A stretch of 46,135 bases of DNA, from assembly GCA_002390485.1 (NCBI GenBank), contig DGPO01000093.1, positions 1 to 46,135 of the forward strand, read 5' to 3'. The notes beneath the pieces are model-generated. The model was not told the origin of the DNA and did not search any database. It was given only the letters and a program-made list of their open reading frames with translations. The position numbers and the translations under genes are program-made. Positions 9,045 to 18,202 of the stretch are shown one piece after another (positions within the stretch are counted from its first letter, which is position 1; every line of letters starts with the position of its first letter). This stretch comes from Halieaceae bacterium UBA4438 (GTDB lineage: Bacteria; Pseudomonadota; Gammaproteobacteria; Pseudomonadales; Halieaceae).

Positions 9045-9227
9045 TTGGCAAGTTACCTCTTCATCACCTATTCACACTCACTGTAGTACTCAAAAAGCGA
9101 CCTAGACAACAACCACAGCCGCATTTGTGGCGGCCCAAGACCACACTATTCGTCTTTCTCCCGAAGATCAGAGTGATTTGAGCATCGACAACGCACGCGA
9201 ACGTCGAAAACTAATGTCCGTTGTGAT

Positions 9228-9238
9228 ACCTAATAGGT
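9228..9238. promoter_or_regulatory. Short palindrome in symporter/amidohydrolase intergenic region
   Basis: ACCTA-A-TAGGT, a perfect inverted repeat with a 1-base centre, lies 33 bases before the amidohydrolase start in the 227-base divergent intergenic region. It could be an operator; there is no second copy to support this. Nothing else recognisable is in this gap. Confidence 0.25.
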
Positions 9239-9271
9239 CTCTGTAACGATTACGATAACGGTTGGTTTAGT

Positions 9272-12200
9272 ATGTGTATTGCGCGTCTCTCTCTGGCTCC
9301 TCTTGTTTTAACAACTCTAATTTTCGCACCGGCGACGTTTGCGAGTGACGGCGAAAGCTCTATTGCAGAGGCGCCGGTCGGGTGGGACGTCTCCGCACCC
9401 AATTACTCCGCCCGTGCTCAGGAAATTGGGCTATCTGTCGATCAGGGCACGTGGATGAACCTCGATGTTTCGCCCGACGGAAAGCGGATTGCATTTGATT
9501 TGCTGGGTGATATTTACGAGATTCCCATTGAGGGCGGTGAAGCCTCCCCGCTGCTGAGCGGTCACGCGTGGGAAGTTCAACCACAGTACAGTCCAGACGG
9601 CCGGTTTTTAGCGTTCACGTCCGACCGAGACGGTGCCGATAACATTTGGGCAATGGAGATCGCCAATCCAGAGAACAAGCAACAAATAACACACGAGCGC
9701 TTTCGGCTTCTCAACAACCCCACGTGGCATCCCTCAGGGCACTACTTAGCAGCGAAGAAGCACTTCACCACCTCTCGTTCACTCGGAACCGGCGAGATAT
9801 GGTTGTATGACGCACGTCTAGCGCAGTCCCTCGAACGCACTCATTTGCAGGGCTCTGTACTGGTTGAAAAGCCAACTCCCTCGTTTCAAAAAGAGCTTGG
9901 GGAGCCGACCTTTAGCGCCGATGGGCGGTCAGTCTTTTTTATTCAAAACACCACACCCGGTAATACCTTCATCTATCACGAAGACAGTAATGGCGAGGTC
10001 ATGGCCATCAAACGCTACGACCTGGAGACTGGGGAAATCGAGAAAGTCGTCGGAGGTGCCGGTGGCGCCGTGAGACCCACACCCTCACCAGACGGCAAAT
10101 CGCTTGCCTTTGTCAAAAGAGTGAGAGCGGCCTCCCGATTGTTCGTCTTGAATCTCGAATCCGGTGAACAAACCATGCTCGTAGACGATCTGGATCCCGA
10201 CATGCAGGAGACCTGGGCCGTTCAAGGGGCCTACCCCACCATGGCGTGGATGCCCGATGGGAAAACAATTATTTATTGGTCTAAAGGGAAAATTTGGCGC
10301 GTCAACGTCGCCTCAGGAGCGATAAAAAACATCCCGTTCTCGGTCAATGACAGTCGCACCGCTTACCCCGCCGTTGAGGTTGCCGTTGACGTTGCACCAG
10401 ACACATTGACGACCACCATGCCCCGATTTGGGACACAGAGTCCTGACTCAAGATCGATTGTATTCGAATCTATGGGACGAATTTATATTCAGCGCAATGG
10501 CGCCGATGCTCAGCGTTTGACGCGCGACAGCCAGTCAGCTCACGAGTTTTCGCCCGCATTCTCACCCGACGGGAAAGACGTTTACTTTATCAGCTGGTCA
10601 GACGCCCAACTGGGCTCCATTCGCAAGGTGAGTGCACGAGGGGGTCGGTCTAAACCCGTATTGACCACACCGGGGCATTACGTCGACTTGAGTGTCTCCG
10701 CCGACGGACAAACACTGCTCTTTGCCAAACTCAGTGGCAGCGCGCTGACTAATCCTTACTGGGGTAAAAAACCAGGTCTCTACACCTACGATTTGAACGA
10801 TGAGCAGCTTGCGTTTGCCAGCCCGCGGGGACGATCTCCACACTTTGGACCCGATGGCCGGATTTACGCGACCGAGCGTGTCAGTTCTGCCGTGGGTCGG
10901 GGCAGTGACGACGCCTCAAGTGCACTCATTTCAATGACCACTGACGGCGAGGACGTGCGCACTCACGCCAGTTCGCCGCTGGCCACGGTCATTCGCATCT
11001 CGCCAACAGGCGCTCATGTCGCCTATCGAGAGGCGGGACGTCTCTACCTGGCTGCGCTACCCATGACCGGACGGACAATTGCCCTGTCCAGTGTTGACAC
11101 GATCGCCTCGGGGCCCACGGCTTTTGTGACCGAGCGCATCAGCGCACCCGGCGGTGAGTTTGTCCAATGGAGTCGTGACGGTGCGTCGCTGACCTGGAGC
11201 GTTGGGCCACGCTTTATGCGCTACACCATTGACGACTCACTGGGGACAGCCACTAACACACCCAGACAAATTGCCGATCTCAGTCTTCGCGTTGAGTCCG
11301 ACAGACCCGAGGGCCTGGTCGCATTCATCAATGCTCGTGTGATCACCATGAATGAGACTCGCGACACACTCGAGAGTGGCGTCGTCGTGGTCCGAGAAAA
11401 TCGCATCGAGTCAGTCGGGCGCACGGGGGAGATTGTGATACCCACTGAGGCCAAGATTGTTGACCTCGGTGGTAAGACCTTGTTGCCGGGCTACATCGAC
11501 GCTCACGCGCACGGTCCGTATGCGCGGGACGACATTATCCCGCAGAATAACTGGTCACTCCTTGCGCACCTCGCGCTGGGCGTCACCACCGTGCACAACC
11601 CGTCAAGTCGCGCAGCGCAGGTCTTTCCGGCTGCAGAATATCAGCGTGCGGGGGTGACACTCGGGCCGCGGATCTTCTCAACAGGCGAAATCATTTATGG
11701 TGCGAAAAGCACCGGCTTTGACCCCATAGAGTCACTGGAGGACGCCAAGGCGGTGGTTGATCGCTTGAAGGCCCAGGGCGCCATTAGTGTAAAAAACTAC
11801 AATCAGCCACGCCGCGCGCAACGACAAATGGTCATCGAAGCGGCTCGAGATGCAGAGATGCTGGTCGTCGCGGAGGGTGGCTCGCTTTACAACATGGACA
11901 TGAACCTTGTCGCAGACGGATCAACGGGTATCGAGCACAATATCCCGACGCTTAAGATTTACGATGACGTTCGGCAGTTTTGGTCGAGTACTAACGTTGG
12001 TTATACGCCAACGCTTGTCGTCACCTATGGCGGTTTAACCTCAGAAGACCGCTACTATCGCGATACCGAGGTATGGAAACATCCATTACTCGCTCAGTTT
12101 GTGCCCCCTACTGTCTTACAACCACGCTCAGTACGACGCGTCACCGCGCCAGAACCTGACTTTCGAGACGACGATGCGGCCGCAGTGGCCAAGGAACTCA

Positions 12201-12568
12201 TGGCGTTAGGAGTCACTGTCAATACAGGCGCTCACGGACAGCGTGAGGGTCTTGCCACGCACTGGGAAATGTGGAGCTTTTCCGAAGGCGGTATGAGTCC
12301 AATGGAAATGTTATCGACAGCCACCATCAACCCCGCGAAGTACCTTGGAATGGAGGCCGACTTGGGATCGGTAGAGCCCGGTAAGCTGGCAGACTTGCAA
12401 ATTGTGGACGGTAATCCGTTGGACAATGTAAAAACGACCGATCAAATTACACACGTGATGATTAATGGCCGTCTTTATCGCAGCAGTGACCTTGCTGAGA
12501 CCGTCACGGGCGACGCCGAGGCGCCTAGTGTCTGGTGGCATGGTCAAGCGCAACATCGCATTCGCTAG
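9272..12568 (+). CDS. Secreted TolB-like beta-propeller / amidohydrolase
   Basis: 1098-residue exported protein. A signal peptide (residues 1 to about 24, ending PATFA) is followed by two blocks of PD40/TolB-like propeller repeats with SPDGK/SPDGR turns (for example SPDGKRIAF, SPDGRFLAF, SPDGKSLAF, SPDGKDVYF). From about residue 690 there is an amidohydrolase domain: a metal-binding HAH at residues 745-747 (GYIDAHAHGPYARDD), VKNYNQPRR with the likely bridging Lys, GIEHNIP, and the GAHGQREGLATHWEMW block, then the C-terminal PGKLADLQIVDGNPLDN. This order is typical of large periplasmic tricorn-like amidohydrolases, probably acting on peptides or related amides. The next gene, a secreted peptidase, follows at 17 bases, so the two likely form an operon. 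Confidence 0.88.
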   Translation: MCIARLSLAPLVLTTLIFAPATFASDGESSIAEAPVGWDVSAPNYSARAQEIGLSVDQGTWMNLDVSPDGKRIAFDLLGDIYEIPIEGGEASPLLSGHAWEVQPQYSPDGRFLAFTSDRDGADNIWAMEIANPENKQQITHERFRLLNNPTWHPSGHYLAAKKHFTTSRSLGTGEIWLYDARLAQSLERTHLQGSVLVEKPTPSFQKELGEPTFSADGRSVFFIQNTTPGNTFIYHEDSNGEVMAIKRYDLETGEIEKVVGGAGGAVRPTPSPDGKSLAFVKRVRAASRLFVLNLESGEQTMLVDDLDPDMQETWAVQGAYPTMAWMPDGKTIIYWSKGKIWRVNVASGAIKNIPFSVNDSRTAYPAVEVAVDVAPDTLTTTMPRFGTQSPDSRSIVFESMGRIYIQRNGADAQRLTRDSQSAHEFSPAFSPDGKDVYFISWSDAQLGSIRKVSARGGRSKPVLTTPGHYVDLSVSADGQTLLFAKLSGSALTNPYWGKKPGLYTYDLNDEQLAFASPRGRSPHFGPDGRIYATERVSSAVGRGSDDASSALISMTTDGEDVRTHASSPLATVIRISPTGAHVAYREAGRLYLAALPMTGRTIALSSVDTIASGPTAFVTERISAPGGEFVQWSRDGASLTWSVGPRFMRYTIDDSLGTATNTPRQIADLSLRVESDRPEGLVAFINARVITMNETRDTLESGVVVVRENRIESVGRTGEIVIPTEAKIVDLGGKTLLPGYIDAHAHGPYARDDIIPQNNWSLLAHLALGVTTVHNPSSRAAQVFPAAEYQRAGVTLGPRIFSTGEIIYGAKSTGFDPIESLEDAKAVVDRLKAQGAISVKNYNQPRRAQRQMVIEAARDAEMLVVAEGGSLYNMDMNLVADGSTGIEHNIPTLKIYDDVRQFWSSTNVGYTPTLVVTYGGLTSEDRYYRDTEVWKHPLLAQFVPPTVLQPRSVRRVTAPEPDFRDDDAAAVAKELMALGVTVNTGAHGQREGLATHWEMWSFSEGGMSPMEMLSTATINPAKYLGMEADLGSVEPGKLADLQIVDGNPLDNVKTTDQITHVMINGRLYRSSDLAETVTGDAEAPSVWWHGQAQHRIR

Positions 12569-12585
12569 CAAGCAGGAATCGTTTT

Positions 12586-13932
12586 ATGACCTTTTTAAAG
12601 ATGAGTACCTTCATTAGCGGGGCACTTCTAGCCCTCACCCCACTTTACGCGCAGGCGACCGCACTGCCAGAAACTTCGCTGTCTACAGAAGAGAGCGCAA
12701 TGGTCGACTGGATTGACGCTCACCAGGAGGGTGCCATTGCCCTCCTCGAGGAAACCGTCAATATTGGCAGTGGCACTATGAACCACGAGGGTGTCCGAGC
12801 CGTCGGCGTCGTCATGGCGCGGGAGCTGAATGCGCTCGGGCTTTCTTCGCGTTGGATCGAGATGCCACCGGAGATCAACCGTGCAGGTCACCTGTTTGCA
12901 AGTAAGCCAGGGAAAAGCAAAAAACTATTACTTATCGGTCACTTAGACACTGTTTTTGAAGCTGATGATGCGTTTCAGGCCTTTACGCGTGAGGGCAATA
13001 TTGGCCAGGGTCCGGGTATCGCCGACATGAAAGACGGCAATGCCGTGATCGTCTACGCACTCAAAGCGCTACAAAGCATTGGCGCGCTTGATGACATTGC
13101 CGTAACGGTTGCTTACACCGGTGATGAGGAGAAAACTGGACGGCCACTCTCAGTCAGCCGAAAAGATCTAATCGACGCCGGAAAATGGGCCGACATTACG
13201 CTGGGCTTTGAGGGCGGAATCACCTCGGAGGGGACTGACTGGGCAACCATTGCTCGGCGCAGTTCAAGCAGCTGGATGCTCGAAGTTTCGGGCAAGCAGG
13301 CGCACTCATCAGGTGTCTTTAGTCCGTCGGTGGGGGCCGGTGCCATCAACGAGGCCGCTCGTATTCTCAACACCTTTTACGACGAAGTGAAAGGTGACTA
13401 CGGTCTCACGTTTAACGCGGGGACCATTCAGGGCGGTACCGCTGTTTCCTATGACAGTGGTCAAAATAGAGGGACCACCTTTGGGAAGACCAACGTCGTC
13501 CCAAATCAGGCGATCGTACACGGGGGCATACGCGCGCTATCGGTAGAGCAACTCGCCAGTGCCAAGCAGAAAATGCAGTCCGTGGTCGCGCAGCACCTTC
13601 CTCAAACTTCGGCATCCATCCATTTTGTCGACAGCTACCCCCCAATGCCACCGTCACCGGGAAATCGGCAACTTGCGCACAAGCTCTCTGCAGTCAATGA
13701 GGCACTGGGACGCGGAACAATGCAGATCTGGGATCCGCTTAAACGCGGAGCTGCTGATATCTCTTTCGTTGCGCCCTATACCGACGCATTAGCCGGCTTG
13801 GGCGCGCTGGGTAAGGGCGGACACACCCCCAATGAGAGCCTGGAACTCGACTCTATGGCGCTGGCTATTAAACGTGCCGCGATCCTCATTTATCGGCTGA
13901 CTCAGGACGAGGCGCAGGACGATCCGCGCTAA
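12586..13932 (+). CDS. Secreted M20-family metallopeptidase (glutamate carboxypeptidase-like)
   Basis: 448-residue exported zinc peptidase. The start at 12586 is preceded by AGCAGGA at good distance; a longer in-frame start lies inside the upstream gene and is less likely. The signal peptide ends near residue 24 (PLYAQA). M20 catalytic residues are visible: GHLDTVF (His119, Asp121), GPGIADMKDG (Asp147, bridging) and YTGDEE (catalytic Glu181, Glu182). The dimerisation domain follows (SGKQAHSSGVF, about residue 240). Closest general type is carboxypeptidase G2 / glutamate carboxypeptidase, which removes C-terminal glutamate. It sits 17 bases after the secreted amidohydrolase, suggesting joint periplasmic peptide breakdown. 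Confidence 0.88.
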   Translation: MTFLKMSTFISGALLALTPLYAQATALPETSLSTEESAMVDWIDAHQEGAIALLEETVNIGSGTMNHEGVRAVGVVMARELNALGLSSRWIEMPPEINRAGHLFASKPGKSKKLLLIGHLDTVFEADDAFQAFTREGNIGQGPGIADMKDGNAVIVYALKALQSIGALDDIAVTVAYTGDEEKTGRPLSVSRKDLIDAGKWADITLGFEGGITSEGTDWATIARRSSSSWMLEVSGKQAHSSGVFSPSVGAGAINEAARILNTFYDEVKGDYGLTFNAGTIQGGTAVSYDSGQNRGTTFGKTNVVPNQAIVHGGIRALSVEQLASAKQKMQSVVAQHLPQTSASIHFVDSYPPMPPSPGNRQLAHKLSAVNEALGRGTMQIWDPLKRGAADISFVAPYTDALAGLGALGKGGHTPNESLELDSMALAIKRAAILIYRLTQDEAQDDPR

Positions 13933-14023
13933 CGGATCATACCCCCCGTTAAACGCGACTGAGCGTGTCAAAACAAGGGCTCTTACGACTGGAAAGTCGT
14001 GATGAGCCTGTCATACTCAGCAT

Positions 14024-14947
14024 ATGACAAAAAAGAATATCCTTATTGCCTACTCGATCGCGGCCATGCTGTCGGTTTTCTCGCAACAGGCGGCACTCGC
14101 GCTTTTTTCGGGAATCGCGCTGTCGATCGCGCTCGGTAAAGCGCCCCTCGCAAACGCCTCGGCGATGTCCAGAGGCGCCTTGCAAAGTGGTGTCGTCATT
14201 CTCGGTTTATCCCTCCCCTTTCGCGAGGTGGTCACGCTCGGCTCCGCCAACGGTGTTATTGTTTCGATCATGGTGTTAGGGACGTTGATCAGTGGTTACG
14301 CCTTGATGAAACTCAGCCGCGTCGATGACGTCAGTGGCAAGTTGCTGACCAGTGGTACAGCCGTTTGCGGTGGTACCGCGGTGGCCACTATGGCGCCGGT
14401 GATTAACGCCAAAGACCAGCAAGTCGCTCAAACACTGACCATTATTTTCGTGCTTAACGGCATCGCCATTGTGCTTTTCCCGACCATTGGCAGTGCTTTA
14501 AGCTTAACCCAAGAGCAATTTGGCCTCTGGGCAGCGATGGCCATTCACGACACATCTTCCGTGGTTGGCGCGGCCGCCGCATACGGTGATGAGGCACTCA
14601 AAACTGCAGCGGCGCTCAAAATACTCCGAATCTTGTGGCTGATTCCGCTGATCATCCTCGCAAGCTACACCATGAAGCGAATCAGCGCGCATGAAGTTCG
14701 TGTCCCCTTGTTCGTCCTGGGCTTTATCGTGGCCAGCCTCGCTGGCGGTTATTTTCAGTTTGCGCCATCAACCGCGGCCGTATTTTCAATGATCAGTAAG
14801 AGCCTCTTTTGTCTTGCGCTCTTCCTTATTGGGTCACAGATGTCGCTACAGTCGCTGCGCACAATTTGCCCGCGCCTTATCACCATGGCACTGGTGTTAT
14901 GGACGGCGTTAAGCACTGCCAGTCTGTATTGGGTGCTCAATCAGTGA
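14024..14947 (+). CDS. YeiH/UPF0324-type putative sulfate exporter family membrane protein
   Basis: 307-residue polytopic membrane protein of the YeiH (UPF0324) family, often annotated as putative sulfate exporter. Hallmarks are the SGVVILGLSLPF segment, the GTAVCGGTAVATMAPVI motif near residue 111, and AIHDTSSVVGAAAAYG near residue 177. About nine to ten hydrophobic segments are present. It is somewhat shorter than typical members (about 340 residues), mainly at the N-terminus. No strong ribosome site precedes the ATG. Flanking genes give no functional hint; the exported substrate is unproven for most of the family. Confidence 0.85.
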   Translation: MTKKNILIAYSIAAMLSVFSQQAALALFSGIALSIALGKAPLANASAMSRGALQSGVVILGLSLPFREVVTLGSANGVIVSIMVLGTLISGYALMKLSRVDDVSGKLLTSGTAVCGGTAVATMAPVINAKDQQVAQTLTIIFVLNGIAIVLFPTIGSALSLTQEQFGLWAAMAIHDTSSVVGAAAAYGDEALKTAAALKILRILWLIPLIILASYTMKRISAHEVRVPLFVLGFIVASLAGGYFQFAPSTAAVFSMISKSLFCLALFLIGSQMSLQSLRTICPRLITMALVLWTALSTASLYWVLNQ

Positions 14948-15075
14948 TCGCTTATGACGCTTTGTCGTTCGTTAGTCCGACAAGCGGATGACGCACGCCA
15001 CTATTTTAGGCAAACTCCACCCCACTCATCGCTGAGTATTCTTCTAAACACCAGCACGCAACTTAAGGAATGTTC

Positions 15076-16443
15076 ATGGCCCAGTGGGAATGTATCGTTT
15101 GTGGATTAATCTATGACGAAAAAGAGGGCTGGCCCGAAGACGGCATTCCAGCCGGCACTAAATGGGCTGATGTGCCAGATGATTGGACCTGTCCCGACTG
15201 CGGTGTGGGCAAAGACGACTTTGAGCTCATTGCAGGCACTGAGGACACATCTGACCAGCCAGCGGATGCACCGGCTGCGGTCGCCACCCCCAGCAACCAC
15301 ATTCTCGTCATCGGTTCAGGTCTGGCCGCCTACAGCCTCGCCAACGCCATAAAGAAACTCGACGGCGACGCCACTATTACGCTGGTGACTCGAGACGGCG
15401 GAGAGAACTACTCCAAACCCATGATATCGACAGGGTATACCAAGAAATTTGAAGCCGAGCAGCTCGCAACGCAGACCGCAGAAAACATGTCCGAAAATCT
15501 CGGCATTACCGTACGCACGCGGACCGTGGTCACGGCAATCGACACACCAAAAAGTGAAGTGATACTCCAGAGTGGCGAGCGGATTGGCTACTCAAGCCTA
15601 GTCCTCACGCTCGGTGCAGAACTGATCCGCCCGCCTATGGGGGGCAATGCGGTCGAGGACGTCATGGGCGTCAATGACCTTGATGATTATCGACAGTTTC
15701 GTGACACATTGTCGGCCAAAGGCGGTCGTAAGGTCGCAGTAATTGGTGCCGGCCTGATCGGCTGTGAGTTCACAAATGATCTCCTCAATGGTGGCTTCAC
15801 CGTTGAGGCGGTTGATCCCATGAACTATTGCTTGCCAACGTTGCTCCCCGAGGTAGCGGGTCGAGCGGTACAGCACGCGCTTGAACTCAAAGGCGCCAGC
15901 TTCCACTTTGGCCCGCTTGCTACGGACGTTGACCGCTCCGCAGAGGGGTACACCGTGACCCTGAATAACGGCGAGACTATTGAGGCCGATGCGGTGTTGT
16001 CAGCCGTCGGAGTAAGGCCAAGAACGCAACTGGCAGTCGATGCTGGTATTGAGTGCGGCAGAGGCATCAAGACTGATCGCTATCTAAGAACTAACGTCGA
16101 CAATGTGTACGCTATTGGTGATTGCGCCGAAGTCGATGGTCAGGTTCTGGTCTACGTCGCCCCCTTGATGGCCGCAGCACGGGCCCTAGCGGCTACCCTC
16201 ACGGGAAATCCAACGCACGTGGTCTACCCGGCGATGCCTGTCACCATTAAGACACCGGCCTGTCCGGTCTGTGTGTCTCCTGTGGCGCGTGACGCCGAGG
16301 GTGAATGGACCATTGAGGCTGATGGACAAGACGTCAAAGCGTTGTTCCACAATCCAGAGGGTGACTTACTCGGCTTCGCACTAACAGGCCAAGCTGTAAA
16401 AGAGCGCATGCCGCTGACAAAGCAGCTTCCCGCCATTCTCTGA
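15076..16443 (+). CDS. Rubredoxin - FAD-dependent rubredoxin reductase fusion
   Basis: 455 residues. The N-terminal rubredoxin domain (1-55) has both metal knuckles, CIVCG (Cys6, Cys9) and CPDCG (Cys39, Cys42), with the GWPEDGIPAGTKW segment. After an Ala/Pro-rich linker (about 58-75), a pyridine-nucleotide disulfide-type reductase follows: FAD fold ILVIGSGLAAYSLA, NAD fold VAVIGAGLIGCEF near residue 222, and the C-terminal FAD motif VYAIGDCAEV. AAGGA at 15065-15069 fits the ATG at 15076; an ATG two codons earlier sits too close to it. It would carry electrons from NADH through FAD to the rubredoxin iron and on to an oxygenase or peroxide/oxygen-detoxifying partner. No alkane hydroxylase is nearby. 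A hairpin terminator follows. Confidence 0.92.
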   Translation: MAQWECIVCGLIYDEKEGWPEDGIPAGTKWADVPDDWTCPDCGVGKDDFELIAGTEDTSDQPADAPAAVATPSNHILVIGSGLAAYSLANAIKKLDGDATITLVTRDGGENYSKPMISTGYTKKFEAEQLATQTAENMSENLGITVRTRTVVTAIDTPKSEVILQSGERIGYSSLVLTLGAELIRPPMGGNAVEDVMGVNDLDDYRQFRDTLSAKGGRKVAVIGAGLIGCEFTNDLLNGGFTVEAVDPMNYCLPTLLPEVAGRAVQHALELKGASFHFGPLATDVDRSAEGYTVTLNNGETIEADAVLSAVGVRPRTQLAVDAGIECGRGIKTDRYLRTNVDNVYAIGDCAEVDGQVLVYVAPLMAAARALAATLTGNPTHVVYPAMPVTIKTPACPVCVSPVARDAEGEWTIEADGQDVKALFHNPEGDLLGFALTGQAVKERMPLTKQLPAIL

Positions 16444-16472
16444 TTAATCGAGGCAAGCCATAAGAACCCCAT

Positions 16473-16499
16473 AAAAAAGGCGCCAATGGCGCCTTTTTT
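16473..16499. terminator. Bidirectional hairpin terminator
   Basis: AAAAAAGGCGCC-AAT-GGCGCCTTTTTT is a perfect stem with A and T runs on the two sides, so it works on both strands. It lies between the rightward rubredoxin-reductase gene and the end of the leftward steroid operon. Confidence 0.92.
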
Positions 16500-16519
16500 A
16501 TTGTCATACGTAAAGCGCC

Positions 16520-17704
16520 CTAGCAGGCCTCGACCAAGCCAGCGGCGCCCTGCCCTCCCGCAACGCACATGGTCACAACACCGTAGCGACCGCCTGTGCG
16601 TCGCAGCTCACGCAGGACGCGACCTACCATCCGCGAGCCCGTCATGCCAAAGGGGTGGCCGATGGCGATACTGCCACCATTCACGTTGTACTTGGCATTG
16701 TCGATATCGAGGAAGTCTCGGCAGTAGACACATTGCGATGCGAAGGCCTCGTTGAGCTCCCACAGATCAATATCGTCCCGACTCAATCCTGCCCGCTTAA
16801 GCAGTTTCGGGATTGCAAACACCGGGCCAATACCCATCTCGTCAGGTTCACAGCCGGCGGTGACAAAGCCGCGGAAATACCCCAGTGGCTCGACACCCAA
16901 TTGCTCAGCACGCTCTGCACTCATGAGGAGCGTCATCGAGGCACCATCGCTCAACTGTGACGAGTTACCTGCGGTCACGCTGCCGTCTTCTTCAAAAGCG
17001 GGCTTGAGCATGGAGAGTCCATCGAGCGTAGTATCAACGCGATTGCACTCGTCGCGATCAACCATCACATCTTTGAATGTCTCGTCACCGGTCTCTTTAT
17101 TAACCAACTTCATGGTGGCGGGCATCGGAACGATCTCTTGCTGTATCGCACCAGCATCGATCGCCTGGGCGTAACGCTGCTGGCTCTGCAGCGCATACGC
17201 ATCCTGAGACTCGCGTGTCACATTGTAGCGACGAGCAACCACCTCAGCGGTATTCCCCATTTCCATAAACACTTCGGGCTTGTTTTCGAGTAACGTGCCG
17301 TTCTGCTGAAACTTCCCCTGCTCCTGGCGTACGCGCATCGAGATAGACTCTGCGCCACCCGCCATCATAACGTCGGTGTAGCCCGAGCCAATTTGGTTTG
17401 CTGCCATCGCGATGGTTTGAAGTCCCGACGCACAGAAACGATTCACTGTGGTACCAGTCGCCTCAATCGGGAGCTTCGATAGAAAAGAGGCCATACGGGC
17501 CAGATTGCCGCTTTGCTCACCCGACTGATTCGCAGCGCCCAAGATAATGTCGTCGACCTCGCCCGGGTCAAATTGCGGGTTTCGATCGATAACTGCGTCG
17601 ATCAAAAAGGCCGCCATGTCGTCGGAACGGGTCCAGTTAAAACTGCCACGAAATGACTTGGCCAGACCTGTGCGGACACTGTCTACGACTACTACGTCTC
17701 TCAT
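16520..17704 (-). CDS. Acetyl-CoA acyltransferase (thiolase), last gene of the leftward steroid operon
   Basis: 394-residue thiolase that cleaves a 3-ketoacyl-CoA with CoA. The ATG at 17704 has GAGAGGA at proper distance; a TTG two codons upstream is less likely. Catalytic elements: nucleophile Cys about 91 in VNRFCASGLQ, NEAFASQ, the His in GGSIAIGHPFGMTGSR and the second Cys in MCVAGGQGAAG. It is not close to the FadA6 type encoded at 24016-25173 and looks like a broad-range beta-oxidation thiolase. It ends a 13-gene co-directional run and sits 30 bases after the NTF2-like gene. Possible role: thiolysis of side-chain or C/D-ring acyl-CoA intermediates; this is inferred from location. Confidence 0.9.
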   Translation of the reverse strand: MRDVVVVDSVRTGLAKSFRGSFNWTRSDDMAAFLIDAVIDRNPQFDPGEVDDIILGAANQSGEQSGNLARMASFLSKLPIEATGTTVNRFCASGLQTIAMAANQIGSGYTDVMMAGGAESISMRVRQEQGKFQQNGTLLENKPEVFMEMGNTAEVVARRYNVTRESQDAYALQSQQRYAQAIDAGAIQQEIVPMPATMKLVNKETGDETFKDVMVDRDECNRVDTTLDGLSMLKPAFEEDGSVTAGNSSQLSDGASMTLLMSAERAEQLGVEPLGYFRGFVTAGCEPDEMGIGPVFAIPKLLKRAGLSRDDIDLWELNEAFASQCVYCRDFLDIDNAKYNVNGGSIAIGHPFGMTGSRMVGRVLRELRRTGGRYGVVTMCVAGGQGAAGLVEAC

Positions 17705-17734
17705 ATTCAATCCTCTCTCGTTTTTGAACCGGCT

Positions 17735-18193
17735 CTAGTCGGCGATTGGCTTCACGCGTAAACGGATGTCATCACCGCGCTTCTGATGTTCTTCCCAAAG
17801 ACGTTTATACCCCGTCCGCGCGATTCGCCAATGCCCGTCTTCACGCCGATACTCGTCATCGTAGAGCGCACTACCGACAATGTTCATGTTGTGCTCTAGG
17901 GAGACAAAAATATCCTGCAAATACCAGATGCCCGTGGCCGTATCGCCATCAACACAAATTTCAGGGTGATGCCCGTTATGCATGCCGAAGTTTTGACCCG
18001 TGAACGACTTTTTATAGAAGGCTTCCAGCTGCTCCCAGCCATCAAGCTGGAAATCGTAATCACCCCCAATAAACGAAGCGGTTGCATCGTGGGTAAAGAC
18101 GGTTTTCAGACCGTCGAGATTGCGGGTATCGAGAAATCGAAAATAGCGTGCCTTCAGCTGCTTAATGAGTTCAATTGACTCTAAATCCAACAT
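17735..18193 (-). CDS. NTF2/SnoaL-fold protein, possible steroid-acting isomerase or hydratase
   Basis: 152-residue protein of the NTF2-like (SnoaL_4 type) fold: LIKQLKARYFRFLDTRNLDGLKTVFTHDATASF at the N-terminus and DGHWRIARTGYKRLWEEH at the C-terminus. The fold hosts steroid isomerases, cyclases and dehydratases, and also the small subunits of ring-hydroxylating oxygenases. The segment HNGHHPEICVDGDTATGIWYLQD is typical of the bile-acid 7alpha-dehydratase-like/SnoaL group, but I cannot assign a reaction. It starts 9 bases after the KstD-like gene, so it is probably co-translated with it. A GGGGGAG ribosome site favours the second of two adjacent ATG codons. It is distinct from the true ketosteroid isomerase at 38771-39142. 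Confidence 0.75.
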   Translation of the reverse strand: MLDLESIELIKQLKARYFRFLDTRNLDGLKTVFTHDATASFIGGDYDFQLDGWEQLEAFYKKSFTGQNFGMHNGHHPEICVDGDTATGIWYLQDIFVSLEHNMNIVGSALYDDEYRREDGHWRIARTGYKRLWEEHQKRGDDIRLRVKPIAD

Positions 18194-18202
18194 CATCTCC
18201 CC

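Noticed and set aside
9221..9256. TTGTGA with TAACGA or TACGAT as a promoter for the amidohydrolase gene
   Set aside because: With correct spacing the -10 match is poor; the better -10 is 24 bases away.
13930..13951. TAACGG...CCGTTA hairpin after the M20 peptidase gene as terminator
   Set aside because: Only 6 base pairs with a 10-base loop and no T-run.
15598..15906. 102-codon minus-strand frame inside the rubredoxin reductase gene
   Set aside because: Antisense to conserved FAD/NAD domain sequence with no support of its own.
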